A stretch of 64,000 nt of DNA from positions 164,501-228,500 of the forward strand of contig NC_015958.1 in NCBI RefSeq assembly GCF_000147695.2, in the 5' to 3' direction. Source of the stretch: Thermoanaerobacter wiegelii Rt8.B1. GTDB taxonomy: Bacteria; Bacillota; Thermoanaerobacteria; Thermoanaerobacterales; Thermoanaerobacteraceae. The position numbers and the translations under genes were made by a program. The notes under the pieces are model-generated. The model was not told where the DNA came from, made no database searches, and worked only from the letters and a program-made list of their open reading frames with translations. Below, piece after piece: positions 33,313 to 42,609 of this stretch; the first letter of the stretch is position 1, and each line of letters begins with the position of its first letter.

Positions 33313-36228
33313 ATGATTGAAAGGATTTTTGAAATTATACAAAAAGAGGATAAAAAGAATCCTTTAACAGATGACCAAATAGCCGCAATTCTCAATATTA
33401 AAAGAGAAGATGTGACACAATTTAGACTGAAAAATAATATTCCTGACTCAAGAGAAAGAAGAAAACCTTACCTTTTAGAAGATGCAAAAAAAATAATTTC
33501 AAAGGACCCAAATATTTCAGATAGAAATTTGACAAAACAATTAAATAATTTAGGATATAATATTTCTCGTTTTGTAGCTACACAAATAAAAAAGGAAATT
33601 TTAAAAGATAAAATTGCAGATAATTTAGTGCAACAAAGTACTATTAAAAACGATAATGTAAATTTTGAAACTCCTAAAACAGCTAAAAGCTTACTCTCAT
33701 TTAAAGAGATTATTGGAAGCGAAGGAAGCCTTAAAGTGCAGATAAGCCTTGCAAAAGCTGCAGTACTTTATCCTCCCCATGGATTGCATACTTTAATAGT
33801 AGGACCATCAGGATCTGGAAAAAGCCAGTTGGCTGAAGCAATGTACAACTATGCAATAGAGTCTGGAAAATTTAATGAAAATGCGCCTTTTGTAGTTTTT
33901 AACTGTGCTGATTATGCGGATAATCCACAACTACTCATGGCGCAACTTTTTGGTTATGTAAAAGGCGCTTTCACAGGGGCTGATACTGCAAAAGCGGGAT
34001 TGGTAGAAAAAGCTGATGGTGGAATTTTGTTTTTGGACGAAGTCCACAGGCTTCCAAGTGAAGGACAAGAGATACTCTTTTATTTGTTGGACAAAGGAAA
34101 ATTCAGACGATTAGGGGAAACAGAAAGTACTAGAGAGGCACAAATTATGCTTATTGCTGCTACTACTGAAAATCCTGAATCTTCGCTATTACTTACTTTT
34201 AGGAGAAGAATTCCTATGGTGATAGAACTTCCTTCTCTTTCAGAAAGACCTCCCCAAGAAAGATATGAAATTATACATCATTTTTTCTCAAAAGAGTCTT
34301 TTAGAATTAATAAATCGATTATTGTAAAAAAAGAGGCAGTAAGAGCTCTTATGCTTTATGACTGTCCGGGGAATATAGGGCAGCTAAGGAGCGATATTCA
34401 AGTTGCTTGTGCGAGGAGCTTTTTAAATTCATTAGGGGGTAAAAGCTCTTCATTGACAATAGACCTTTCAGATTTACCTAACCACGTAAAAATGGGGATA
34501 ATCAGAGTAAATAAAAGAGATCCCGAAATAGAAAGATATTCAAATGAAGACATTATGGTGTATCCTGACAAGGAAATTAAGTTATATCCAAAAGAAGATA
34601 GATATATGCTGCCTGATGAAATATATCAATTTATAGAAGAAAGGTTTATTGACTTAAAAAGACAAGGACTTACAAAAGAGGAGATAGATAAAATTCTCGG
34701 GAAAGAGATAGAGGCGGAGCTGAAGAAATTTGCTGTAAATGTAAAATCTAACATAACAATTTCAAAAAAAGAATTGACAAACATAGTAGGAGAAAAAATT
34801 GTAAATGCTGTTGAAAAAGCATACGAGATTGCTAAAAAAAGTTTTAAAAACTTAGAGGATAATCTCTTTTATTCCCTTGCTATACACTTAAGTGCTGCTT
34901 ATGAAAGAATATTAAGCGGCAAACCAATAATTAATCCTCAACTTGAAAACATAGTGAAAGAATATCCTGTTGAGTATTCTATTGCTAAAATTATGGCAAA
35001 ACAAATTAACAAAGAATTAGAAATACAGCTGCCTGATGAAGAAGTGGGCTTTATTGCTATGTATCTAAGGACATTCTCAGGGGACAAAGAAATAACTAAA
35101 GGCAGAGTGGGCGTAGTTGTGCTTACGCACGGCCATGTTGCAAGTGGCATGGCAGAGGTGGCAAATAAACTCTTAGGGGTAAATCATGCAGTCGGTATAG
35201 ATATGGCTCTTGATGAAAGCCCAGAATCTGTTCTTGAGAGGACAATTGAAGTAGTGAAAAGAATAGACGAAGGCAAAGGCTGCATTATTTTGGTTGACAT
35301 GGGTTCATTAATTACCTTTGGTGAAATTATAACCAAAAGGACAGGGATACCTACAAGAGTGGTAGGAAGAGTAGATACGGTTATGGTGTTGGAAGCTGTC
35401 AGAAGAGCTATTATACCGGATACTAATTTAGATGAAATAGCAGATGCGTTAGACGTAGATAAAACATATATAGGAAGAGTTGAAGGTATAAAGAGTAAAG
35501 ATAAGCTTCCAAAAGCAATTGTAACTGTATGTATTACAGGAGAGGGAACAGCGTTAAAAATAAAGAAATATATTGAAGATGTCTTACCACAACTAAAAGA
35601 TGATTACAAAATAATACCTGTTGGAATGCTCAGGCAGGAAGATATTGAAAAAGAAATTTCAAAAATAAGAGAAGAAAATGAAGTGGTAGCTTTTGTTGGT
35701 ACAATAAATCCCGGCATAAAAAGTATACCTTTTATATCTGTTGAAGATATTTTACATGGCACAGGGATTGAAAAATTCAAAAAAATTGTCAATTTAGAGA
35801 AAGAAAATCCTTTAAAAGAAGTAATACAGGAAGACCTTATTTTTCATGATTTAGATACTTCTATGAAAAGTGATGTTATAGATAAATTGGTGGAGATATT
35901 GCAAGATAAAGGCTATGTAGATGAAAGGTTTTTACTAAGTGTATATAAAAGAGAGTCAATGGGGGCTACTATTTTAAAAGGAGGGATTGCTATACCTCAT
36001 GGTTACCCAGAACATGTCACAAAACCTGCCATAGCTGTTGCAAAATTGAAAGAGCCTATTTATTGGGAAGGTGAGCTTAAGGCAGATTTGGTGTTTATGA
36101 TAGCGCTGAAGGAAGATTCAAAGGATTACTTTATGTATTTGTATCAAATTTTAACTGAAGAACAAAGCATCAATGCCATAAGAAAAGCTAAAAGTTCCCA
36201 AGAAATAAAAAATATTATTATAAAATAG
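33313..36228 (+). CDS. LevR-like sigma-54-dependent PTS-sensing activator 1
   Basis: A 971-aa multidomain regulator. An N-terminal HTH region (1-100) precedes an AAA+ sigma-54 activation domain (about 125-370) with Walker A GPSGSGKS (164-171), the sigma-54-contacting GAFTGA loop (218-223) and Walker B ILFLDEVHR. A PRD (about 480-580) follows, then a mannose-type EIIA-like domain (VVLTHGHVASG), an EIIB-like segment (VTVCITGEGTALKIKKYI) and a C-terminal fructose/mannitol-type EIIA domain (AIPHGYPEHV). It should respond to phosphorylation by HPr and the cognate PTS. Its likely target is the consensus sigma-54 promoter at 36248, just before the next gene, EIIA. Confidence 0.92.
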   Translation: MIERIFEIIQKEDKKNPLTDDQIAAILNIKREDVTQFRLKNNIPDSRERRKPYLLEDAKKIISKDPNISDRNLTKQLNNLGYNISRFVATQIKKEILKDKIADNLVQQSTIKNDNVNFETPKTAKSLLSFKEIIGSEGSLKVQISLAKAAVLYPPHGLHTLIVGPSGSGKSQLAEAMYNYAIESGKFNENAPFVVFNCADYADNPQLLMAQLFGYVKGAFTGADTAKAGLVEKADGGILFLDEVHRLPSEGQEILFYLLDKGKFRRLGETESTREAQIMLIAATTENPESSLLLTFRRRIPMVIELPSLSERPPQERYEIIHHFFSKESFRINKSIIVKKEAVRALMLYDCPGNIGQLRSDIQVACARSFLNSLGGKSSSLTIDLSDLPNHVKMGIIRVNKRDPEIERYSNEDIMVYPDKEIKLYPKEDRYMLPDEIYQFIEERFIDLKRQGLTKEEIDKILGKEIEAELKKFAVNVKSNITISKKELTNIVGEKIVNAVEKAYEIAKKSFKNLEDNLFYSLAIHLSAAYERILSGKPIINPQLENIVKEYPVEYSIAKIMAKQINKELEIQLPDEEVGFIAMYLRTFSGDKEITKGRVGVVVLTHGHVASGMAEVANKLLGVNHAVGIDMALDESPESVLERTIEVVKRIDEGKGCIILVDMGSLITFGEIITKRTGIPTRVVGRVDTVMVLEAVRRAIIPDTNLDEIADALDVDKTYIGRVEGIKSKDKLPKAIVTVCITGEGTALKIKKYIEDVLPQLKDDYKIIPVGMLRQEDIEKEISKIREENEVVAFVGTINPGIKSIPFISVEDILHGTGIEKFKKIVNLEKENPLKEVIQEDLIFHDLDTSMKSDVIDKLVEILQDKGYVDERFLLSVYKRESMGATILKGGIAIPHGYPEHVTKPAIAVAKLKEPIYWEGELKADLVFMIALKEDSKDYFMYLYQILTEEQSINAIRKAKSSQEIKNIIIK

Positions 36229-36247
36229 CACAAAACATGTCAGATAG

Positions 36248-36264
36248 TTGGCACGGCTCTTGCA
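36248..36264 (+). promoter_or_regulatory. sigma-54 promoter of the sugar-acid PTS operon
   Basis: TTGGCACGGCTCTTGCA matches the consensus TGGCAC-N5-TTGCA exactly, with GG and GC separated by 10 bases. It lies 38 bases before the EIIA gene and directly follows the LevR-like activator gene. Confidence 0.93.
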
Positions 36265-36301
36265 AGAGAAATATAGTGACTCAACGAGGAGGTAATATTC
36301 A

Positions 36302-36760
36302 ATGAAACTTACAGAGTTTTTTCATAAAGAATTAATCGTAACTAAGTTAGAAGCTAAAAGTAAAGAAGAAGTATTTGAAATACTTTATAGGAAGTTACTA
36401 GAAAATGGCTATGTTAAAGAGAGCTTTTTAGAAGGAATTATAAATAGGGAAAAAACTTTTCCCACAGGATTGCTTCTTAATGGCAATAACGTAGCAATTC
36501 CTCATACTGATGCGGAACACGTTTTAAAGCCAGCAATTGCTGTAGCGACACTCTGCAGACCGGTTGTATTTAAAAATATGGCTAATCCAGAAGAAGATGT
36601 ACAGGTAAATATAGTATTTATGATAGCTTTAAATGAAAGCCATAGTCAAGTGGAGATGTTGCAACAATTAGTAGAACTTATTCAAAATAAAAACTTTTTA
36701 AAAAGTATTTTAAATGCTAAAGGTGGTGAGGAAATAATTGATTTAATAAAAATGATTTAA
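36302..36760 (+). CDS. PTS EIIA component (fructose/galactitol type)
   Basis: A 152-aa soluble phosphocarrier. The EIIA type-2 fold shows REKTFPTGLLLNGNNVAIPHTDAEHVLKPAIAVATL, with the active-site His in the IPHTD motif, followed by VQVNIVFMIALNESHSQVEMLQQLVELIQ. It takes phosphate from HPr and passes it to an EIIB; the galactitol-type EIIB/EIIC at 42.3-44.0 kb are the likely partners. It has AGGAGG upstream and is the first gene after the sigma-54 promoter. A second EIIA gene, now broken, sits directly before EIIB. Confidence 0.93.
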   Translation: MKLTEFFHKELIVTKLEAKSKEEVFEILYRKLLENGYVKESFLEGIINREKTFPTGLLLNGNNVAIPHTDAEHVLKPAIAVATLCRPVVFKNMANPEEDVQVNIVFMIALNESHSQVEMLQQLVELIQNKNFLKSILNAKGGEEIIDLIKMI

Positions 36761-36954
36761 TAAAAAATTAAAAAATCAAAAGGTTAAAAAGAAAGATTTC
36801 ATAAATGGTATACGGTGTAATGTCAAGTAGCAAAATTGGAAATTAAGAAAAAAACTGCACTCAATAAGCCCAAAAAAGGCAACACTTAATAAACCCATAA
36901 ACAGCGCAGGCTTACAGGTAATAATTGGGAGAATATTAACTATGTTTAATCATG
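36761..36954. other. non-coding stretch, probable mobile-element debris
   Basis: No gene, strong promoter or terminator is seen. Short AT-rich sequence leads into the IS110 remnant. Confidence 0.4.
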
Positions 36955-37430
36955 CTATGTGTTAGTTACCATACCTCGCGGTCTATATATTTTTGGCCTT
37001 TGCTCAGCAATGCAAAGACCAGCCTGACAAAGTTTACGTGCCGTGAGGACGAGGGCTCTTTTATGCTGATGCCTGTTAATTTCTTTATACTTCTTGTAGT
37101 AAAAGGCTGTATACTCATCTACATGCATCCTAAGTAGATTAGAGGCCTCTACAAGATAGTATCTTAAATAGAAGTTGCCACACTTAGCTTCATCTGTTTT
37201 AGGCAAATGAGTGTACGACTTTTTAAAGCCCTTGACTACACTCGGATTTAGCACATAAAACAGAGGATTAAAGGCAAGGAGACTGGAAGATGAGGCTAAA
37301 TGAAGGTGCAGATGCCATCCAAAATTAGAAGTAGACTCCATCCCAATTTTAATAGAGGAGGCATCTATTTTAAGAGCATAGACAATAATATCAGCGATTA
37401 ACTTATCAGCACCTTCAAGGTCATTTTAAA
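36955..37430 (-). pseudogene. IS110-family transposase remnant (internal deletion)
   Basis: On the minus strand, an N-terminal part reading ADIIVYALKIDASSIKIGMESTSNFGWHLH then FYVLNPSVVKGFKKSYTHLPKTD is typical of the IS110 DEDD domain. It is joined directly to a C-terminal part, GNFYLRYYLVEASNLLRMH...YYKKYKEINRHQHKRALVLTARKL. The roughly 250 residues normally between them, including the Tnp_20 catalytic Ser region, are missing. The last residues (CQAGLCIAEQRPKIYRP) appear shifted relative to the usual LVRLVFALL-type ending, suggesting an additional frameshift. No ends or target duplication can be defined. It separates the EIIA gene from the aldolase. Confidence 0.8.
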
Positions 37431-37593
37431 TAATGGTGTATTAGCTTATCAAAGAATAATTTATTTGAAGGTTTAAAATTTCCTGTGTAGGGTTTTAAAC
37501 CTTAACTGACAATTATTTTAAATTTAGCGAAAAAATGAGATTTTTAAAGCTTGATTGAGTTAATCACAAAATATTGAGATAGGGGGATTTAAA
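37431..37593. other. intergenic region before the class II aldolase gene
   Basis: AT-rich, without a recognisable promoter or hairpin. The ribosome site GGGGG of the aldolase gene is at its end. Confidence 0.35.
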
Positions 37594-38229
37594 ATGGATA
37601 TTAGGCAAGAAGTAGTGAAAATGGCACAAGAAGCGGAGAAATATGGACTTATCAAATACAAATCAGGTAATTTCAGTGTGCGGGATAAATATAGCGGATA
37701 TATATATATTACACCTTCTTGGATTCCAAGAGAAGAGCTTACACCAGAAATAATTTCAGTATTAGATGGGAGTGGTAAAATACTCTCGTCTGTGTATAAG
37801 CCATCAGCTGAATATTTAATGCATGTTAAAATTTATCAAAACAGGAGTGATGTATTTGCTATTTGCCATTCCCATTCATTATATGCTACGACATTTGCAA
37901 TTGCCAATATAGAGATTCCACCCGTTAGTAGAGAAGCTGTACATTACGGCGCAATAACGATTCCTGTAGCAGATTATGCACCACCGGGGTCAGAGGAACT
38001 GGCAGATAATGTAGTAAAAACTTTAGGACAATACGATTGCTGCTTGTTAAGGAATCATGGTGTAGTTACTGTAGGAAAAAATGCAGAAGATGCTTTGATT
38101 AAGCTTGTATATGTAGAGGAAAATGCCAAAGAATTTTTTAATTTAAAATTGTTAGGTGTATCCTTTCAACCTCTTAGTTTGAGTAGTGAGGAATATATAA
38201 GTGCTTTTGTGCCTTATTACAACAAATAA
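37594..38229 (+). CDS. class II aldolase/adducin-family protein (FucA/AraD type)
   Basis: A 211-aa protein with the zinc-aldolase pattern: SGNFSVRDKYSGYIYITPSWIPREEL, PSAEYLMHVKIYQNRSDVFAICHSHSLYATTFA (the HSH metal-binding pair), the later His in LLRNHGVVTVG, and an acidic residue in SAEYLMH. The family cleaves or epimerises sugar phosphates such as fuculose-1-phosphate and ribulose-5-phosphate. The substrate is not determined here. It lies in the sigma-54 operon, between an IS110 remnant and a 1.6-kb IS, so whether it is still transcribed with its neighbours is uncertain. Confidence 0.9.
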   Translation: MDIRQEVVKMAQEAEKYGLIKYKSGNFSVRDKYSGYIYITPSWIPREELTPEIISVLDGSGKILSSVYKPSAEYLMHVKIYQNRSDVFAICHSHSLYATTFAIANIEIPPVSREAVHYGAITIPVADYAPPGSEELADNVVKTLGQYDCCLLRNHGVVTVGKNAEDALIKLVYVEENAKEFFNLKLLGVSFQPLSLSSEEYISAFVPYYNK

Positions 38230-38440
38230 GCAATATTATATAAAGCTTGTAATGAAATGCATCATTGCTAGTTTATTGTCAATCCAAGCTGACATAAAGA
38301 GAGAAGTGGTGTTGAAAATGTTGCAGAGATGAGAGATATATAGTATAACACACATAGTATTGAAACATTTACACAATTTGTTAGGAAGGAGATTTTATTT
38401 TAAACATTAAAAACTATTTAACATATTAAGAAATGAAGAT
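38230..38440. other. non-coding gap between aldolase and IS copy
   Basis: No gene found. An isolated GGAAGGAG near 38387 has no usable frame behind it, so it may be a relic of a lost gene. The last ten bases, AAATGAAGAT, are one half of the IS target duplication. Confidence 0.35.
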
Positions 38441-40070
38441 ATAGGGATGTGCAAAGGTAAGTAAAATTATCAAAAGCAAAAACCAAAATATATATTATAT
38501 GTAATATACTACCATCAAAACTTCAGTTGAACACAAAAATCCAAAGGAAAGTAAAAAGAGGAGCTAAAAAAGGGCATAAATATCCTGTAGAAGTCAAATG
38601 TTAAAAAGTGGCATGAACTAGATTCAGTGAAAATTAAGCCGATTGCATCAGAGCACTAAGAGATTTAAACTCATCAAATTTACCTAGCTTAATAGCTACA
38701 ATAGCGACAGTAAGCAAAGTAATATGGCCAAAAGTATTAAGGTTGCTGACAGAATTAATATTTCTAACATAAGCTTTTTCAAAATCTAGGGCCTTAAAGC
38801 GAGAATTATATCTTTCTGATTCTACTCTTAGTCTATAGACAGCCTTAAAATATAGGGAGTCTCTATTAATAGAGGACCTATAATCAGAAGATATAATAGC
38901 ATACTTAGTACAACCTCTATGCTTTTTGCCATTAAAATATTTAGGATGCTGAATAGGGCAAGCAGAGTCATCTTTAGAATTGCAGAACTTGGCTTAATAA
39001 AACCATCAAAATATTGCTTGCCGTCTTTGAGCATTTTAATACCCGCTTCACAAACGATATAACCATCATCAGTCAGTGGGGGATTTTTAGAATTACGCTT
39101 GTTAAGAGGAATAAAACAATGACCATGAAGAGTATTTCTAACATAATTATAAAGTCTCTTAACATCATAACCCTTATCAGCGATAAAATTAGTACCAATT
39201 AGTTTAAATCATTTATTAGTATCAGCAAGTAAAGACAAAGCGACATCAAAATCAGGGACATTAGCGGGAGTAGTAGTTTCAGCGATAGGCAATCCAGAGA
39301 TAGCATCAACAATAATGTGATTTTTATAGCCCCAATAAAACTTATATCGTTTATTAGAAGAATCATTAGAAGCAGAATAAACGCCTAATTTACAATCCTT
39401 ATCAGACTTAGGCTGATTATCTTTAGAGAATTTATTTTTAGAAAAAGACTTAGGGTTATTTAACTTAGTGTTAGCTTTAATAGGGGTAGAGTCCATGGAA
39501 ATAAACTCACCTGAGATAATGCTCATATTTTTGAGGATATTAACCTGATTTTGAAAGATAGAGGTCAAATAATCATGAGAGAAGTCATTAATAAAACGGC
39601 GGAAAGTCCAATAAGAAGGAAGAGGTTTAAAAATGTTGAAGCCACAAAGATAAGCAATGATAAGATTATTGCGGAGATAATCTAAAAGGTCAGAAATTGT
39701 ACCGAATCTTTCAGCTTGCATAACAATAAAAGCTCTAAACATTGCATGATGAGAATAACCCTTACGGCCAGGGCCAGAGGAAAGGAATTCAGGTATTGAA
39801 GATAGATCGAGATTTTCAAACATAGAAGAATAGAAACAAATTTTAGATTGAGAAGTAAAGAGTTCAGGTATATTTAAGAGTAATTGAAGCTGGTACATGT
39901 GGGATTTCCTCCTTATAAGTATTTTATGGTGTATATACAATAATTCGACAAATAAGGGAGGAAATCCTACATAAAAGATAAAAAAATTTAAGAGTGAGAG
40001 CAAAAAAGTACATCTTGGGAATGGCTTAAATTAAGGCTTTCAAATTATGCACAAGTCTATAAATGAAGAT
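38431..40070 (-). mobile_element. 1.62-kb insertion sequence, defective copy, with 10-bp target duplication
   Basis: The IS spans 38441-40060. Its ends ATAGGGATGTGC and ATAGACTTGTGC (reverse complement at the right) are imperfect inverted repeats, and it is flanked by the direct repeat AAATGAAGAT (38431-38440 and 40061-40070). It is homologous along its whole length to 52811-54459. It lies between the class II aldolase and the dehydrogenase of the sugar-acid region and therefore interrupts that gene string. Confidence 0.88.
38634..39898 (-). pseudogene. transposase of the defective IS copy
   Basis: Compared with the intact copy at 53016-54293, this gene has at least two lesions. An in-frame TGA at 39209-39211 replaces the Trp codon of TNKWFN. 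A 13-base deletion near 38990 removes the zinc-finger-like Cys segment (QKFVCKFCNS) and shifts the frame. The N-terminal 230 residues, including SMDSTPIKANT, are preserved. The element could be mobilised only by the intact copy. Confidence 0.9.
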
Positions 40071-40089
40071 ATAAAAAGGAGTGATTCGT

Positions 40090-41133
40090 GTGAAAGCATT
40101 GGTTTTTAAAGGTATTAATGAAATAAGCATTATGAATGTACCAGAACCAGAAATCGATGATAACGAAATCTTGGTTAAGGTTGATTCATGTTCAATTTGT
40201 GGTACAGATGTAAGGACATACAAATTCGGTCATCCAAGAATTAAGGGAAAAAGAATCCTGGGGCATGAGTTTTCTGGCATAGTTGCAAAAGTGGGTGGAA
40301 ATATAAGTGATTATAAGGTAGGGGACAGGGTGATAGTAGTACCTGGGATACCGTGTGGAAAATGCTATTACTGTCAACACGGACTACAAAACCTGTGTGA
40401 TAATCGAAAAATAATTGGTTTTGACTTCGATGGAGGATTTGCTGAATATGTGAAGGTACCTGAAATTGCCGTCAAAATGGGCAATGTCAAGCACATCCCT
40501 GATAGCCTGAGCTTAAGAAATGCATGCCTTATTGAACCATTTACTGCAGTTTATAACGGACAAAATTTACTAAATATCTCTATAGGAAGTTCGGTGGCAA
40601 TAATTGGGGGAGGCCCTATCGGCTTAATGCATTCGATTCAAGCGCGTTATAGAGGAGCAAGCAAAATTGCACTTTTTGATTTATCAGAAGACAGATGTAA
40701 GATGGCTGAGAAGTTTGATATTGATTTTATTGTTAATTCGGCTATTAAAAATCCGCTTGAAGAAGCTGATAGAATAACCAAAGGTAAAGGATTTGACGTT
40801 GTAATTGTAAGCTGCAGCTCAGGTACTGCACAATTACAGGCTCTTCAAATTGTCAGAAAAGGCGGTAGAGTAAGCTTTTTCGCTGGGCTTCCACATAATA
40901 ATTCGATAGTACAGCTGGATACAAATCTTATACACTATAAACAAATCGGGGTATTTGGTGCCAATGGTTCTGGACCAAAAGACTATGATGCAACGATAGA
41001 TTTTCTAAGCTCGGTGGCAAAAAATGTTTCAGATATTATATCTGTAGAATTATCAATTGATGAGGCGTTAAAAGGGTTTGAAATTGCTCAGATGGCAAAT
41101 GCGCTTAAAGTAGTCATTCATCCAAATATGTAA
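40090..41133 (+). CDS. zinc-dependent medium-chain alcohol/polyol dehydrogenase
   Basis: A 347-aa enzyme of the sorbitol/threonine dehydrogenase branch. The catalytic zinc ligands are in SICGTD and LGHEFSG; the structural zinc Cys cluster is CGKCYYCQHGLQNLC. The Rossmann motif VAIIGGGPIGLMHSIQA binds NAD(P), with Asp in LFDLSED suggesting NAD. Expected reaction: oxidation of a secondary hydroxyl of a polyol, sugar acid or sugar phosphate. GTG 40090 is chosen because AAGGAG lies 8 bases before it. It follows the IS and leads into the KDPG aldolase gene. Confidence 0.9.
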   Translation: MKALVFKGINEISIMNVPEPEIDDNEILVKVDSCSICGTDVRTYKFGHPRIKGKRILGHEFSGIVAKVGGNISDYKVGDRVIVVPGIPCGKCYYCQHGLQNLCDNRKIIGFDFDGGFAEYVKVPEIAVKMGNVKHIPDSLSLRNACLIEPFTAVYNGQNLLNISIGSSVAIIGGGPIGLMHSIQARYRGASKIALFDLSEDRCKMAEKFDIDFIVNSAIKNPLEEADRITKGKGFDVVIVSCSSGTAQLQALQIVRKGGRVSFFAGLPHNNSIVQLDTNLIHYKQIGVFGANGSGPKDYDATIDFLSSVAKNVSDIISVELSIDEALKGFEIAQMANALKVVIHPNM

Positions 41134-41167
41134 TATCTTAAAAATTTATAAGAATGGGGGCTTATAT

Positions 41168-41812
41168 ATGGTAAATAAAATAGCTATTTTAAATCGAATA
41201 TTAAAAGATCGTATAGTGGCTATAGTGAGAGCTGATAATCCTGAAGAAGCAAGAAAAACAGTGGATGCCTGCTTGGAGGGTGGGATACATTCGATAGAAA
41301 TAACGTTTACAGTACCACATGCAGATAAAGTAATAGAAACTCTTAGTAATGAATATGATAGGGACACTCTTTTGATCGGGGCTGGAACTGTTCTGGATTC
41401 AGAAACTGCGAGAATTGCTATCATGTCTGGAGCTCAATATATAGTCACACCTTCTTTGAATATAAGGACAGTCCAACTATGTAATAGGTATCAGATACCA
41501 ATTATGGCGGGTGCTATGACAATAAAAGAAATAATAGAGGCAATAGAATATGGAACAGATATTGTAAAAATATTTCCTGGAGAATCTCTTGGACCTGCGT
41601 TTTTGAAAGCTGTAAAAGGTCCACTTCCCTATGTACCGATGATGCCTACCGGTGGTGTAAATCTGGATAACGTTATTGAGTGGTTTAAAGCTGGAGCTGT
41701 GGCTGTTGGAGTTGGTGGATCTTTAACCGCGGGAGCTAAAAATGGTGATTTCAAATCTGTAACCGAGAGAGCAAAGAAATTTGTAGAAAAGATTAAAACT
41801 TTCATGGAATAG
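41168..41812 (+). CDS. KDPG/KHG aldolase family protein 1
   Basis: A 214-aa TIM-barrel class I aldolase. The catalytic Glu is in GGIHSIEITFTVP, the phosphate/carboxylate-binding Arg in RIVAIVRAD, and the Schiff-base Lys in GTDIVKIFPGESLGP. PLPYVPMMPTGGVNLDNV completes the barrel. The family splits 2-keto-3-deoxy-6-phosphogluconate or the galactonate isomer into pyruvate plus glyceraldehyde-3-phosphate. A paralogue lies at 50865, about 9 kb away at the other end of the cluster. The ribosome site is GGGGG. Confidence 0.93.
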   Translation: MVNKIAILNRILKDRIVAIVRADNPEEARKTVDACLEGGIHSIEITFTVPHADKVIETLSNEYDRDTLLIGAGTVLDSETARIAIMSGAQYIVTPSLNIRTVQLCNRYQIPIMAGAMTIKEIIEAIEYGTDIVKIFPGESLGPAFLKAVKGPLPYVPMMPTGGVNLDNVIEWFKAGAVAVGVGGSLTAGAKNGDFKSVTERAKKFVEKIKTFME

Positions 41813-41857
41813 CTACATGCTTTCCATATATGGCAATTTTATGGAAAGACAAAATCA

Positions 41858-42279
41858 GTGAAAATTGATAAGAAATTATTTTACTTAACAGAGACAAAAC
41901 AAAAAAAGAATAATTATAAAACATGCAAACTTTTATTGGAAAAAGGGAGGTGGTAAAGAAAGGAAAAAAGACTTTTAACCGGGTTGCTTACGGAACCGGT
42001 TAAAATTGCTCTACCGAACACAGATGCTGAACATTGCAAGGGATCGGCAATAACAGTTGCAATGTTAGCAGAACCAGTAAAACTTGGTTTGAGGGGGATG
42101 ATAAGGAAACAGTAGACGTTAAAACAGTTTTTCCTTTAGCAGTGAACAAGAAGGAAGAGCAAGCAACATTTTTATCAAAGTTTTCTCAGTTTATATGTGA
42201 CTCCCAAACAATAGAGAAAATTTTGACCGCCGATGATAGGTCATATGTAGTATCGATATTAAAAGATAGGCTTTGTTGA
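41858..42279 (+). pseudogene. broken PTS EIIA gene (galactitol type)
   Basis: Three reading frames in succession resemble EIIA. A start near 41858 encodes VKIDKKLFYLTETKQKKNNY...LLLEKG and stops. A second piece encodes TGLLTEPVKIALPNTDAEHCKGSAITVAMLAEPVKLGLRG. A third encodes DDKETVDVKTVFPLAVNKKEEQATFLSKFSQF. At least two frameshifts and a missing stretch separate them. The phosphorylated His of IPHTD is Asn here (LPNTD). It is located directly before EIIB, the usual place for the cognate EIIA, so the intact EIIA at 36302 has presumably taken over. Confidence 0.85.
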
Positions 42280-42315
42280 TTCTTGATTTACCAAAAATGA
42301 GGGAGCTGATTTTAA

Positions 42316-42609
42316 ATGGCTAAAAAAAGAATAATTACTTTATGTGGATCTGGTATTGCAAGTTCAACAATTGTTGCTCAAAAAGTGAAGAAAGCGTGTG
42401 AAGAGAAGGGAATTGATGTAGAGGTTAAACCAATTGCCTTTCGTGAGTTACAAGGCGAGATAGTACACGCCGACCTGATTATTAGCATAACACCGGGGTT
42501 AAAAGTAAACAATGTTCCCGTTGTGAATGGTGTGCCATTCCTCACAGGGGTGGGCGAAAAAAATGTCTTGGATGAAATTTTTAAGATTTTAGAGGAGGGA
42601 AGCAAATGA
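42316..42609 (+). CDS. PTS EIIB component, galactitol (GatB) type
   Basis: A 97-aa protein with the EIIB phosphocysteine loop near the N-terminus (RIITLCGSGIASSTIVAQKVKKACEEKG). The rest (VKPIAFRELQGEIVHADLIISITPGLKVNNVPVVNGVPFLTGVG) is typical of GatB. It accepts phosphate from EIIA and phosphorylates the sugar during transport through EIIC. Its stop overlaps the EIIC start (ATGA), so translation is coupled. Confidence 0.94.
   Translation: MAKKRIITLCGSGIASSTIVAQKVKKACEEKGIDVEVKPIAFRELQGEIVHADLIISITPGLKVNNVPVVNGVPFLTGVGEKNVLDEIFKILEEGSK

Noticed and set aside
36239-36300. Catabolite-repression (cre) box near the sigma-54 promoter
   Set aside because: No sequence close to the cre consensus TGNAANCGNTNNCA was found; a candidate at 31221 also fails at key positions.
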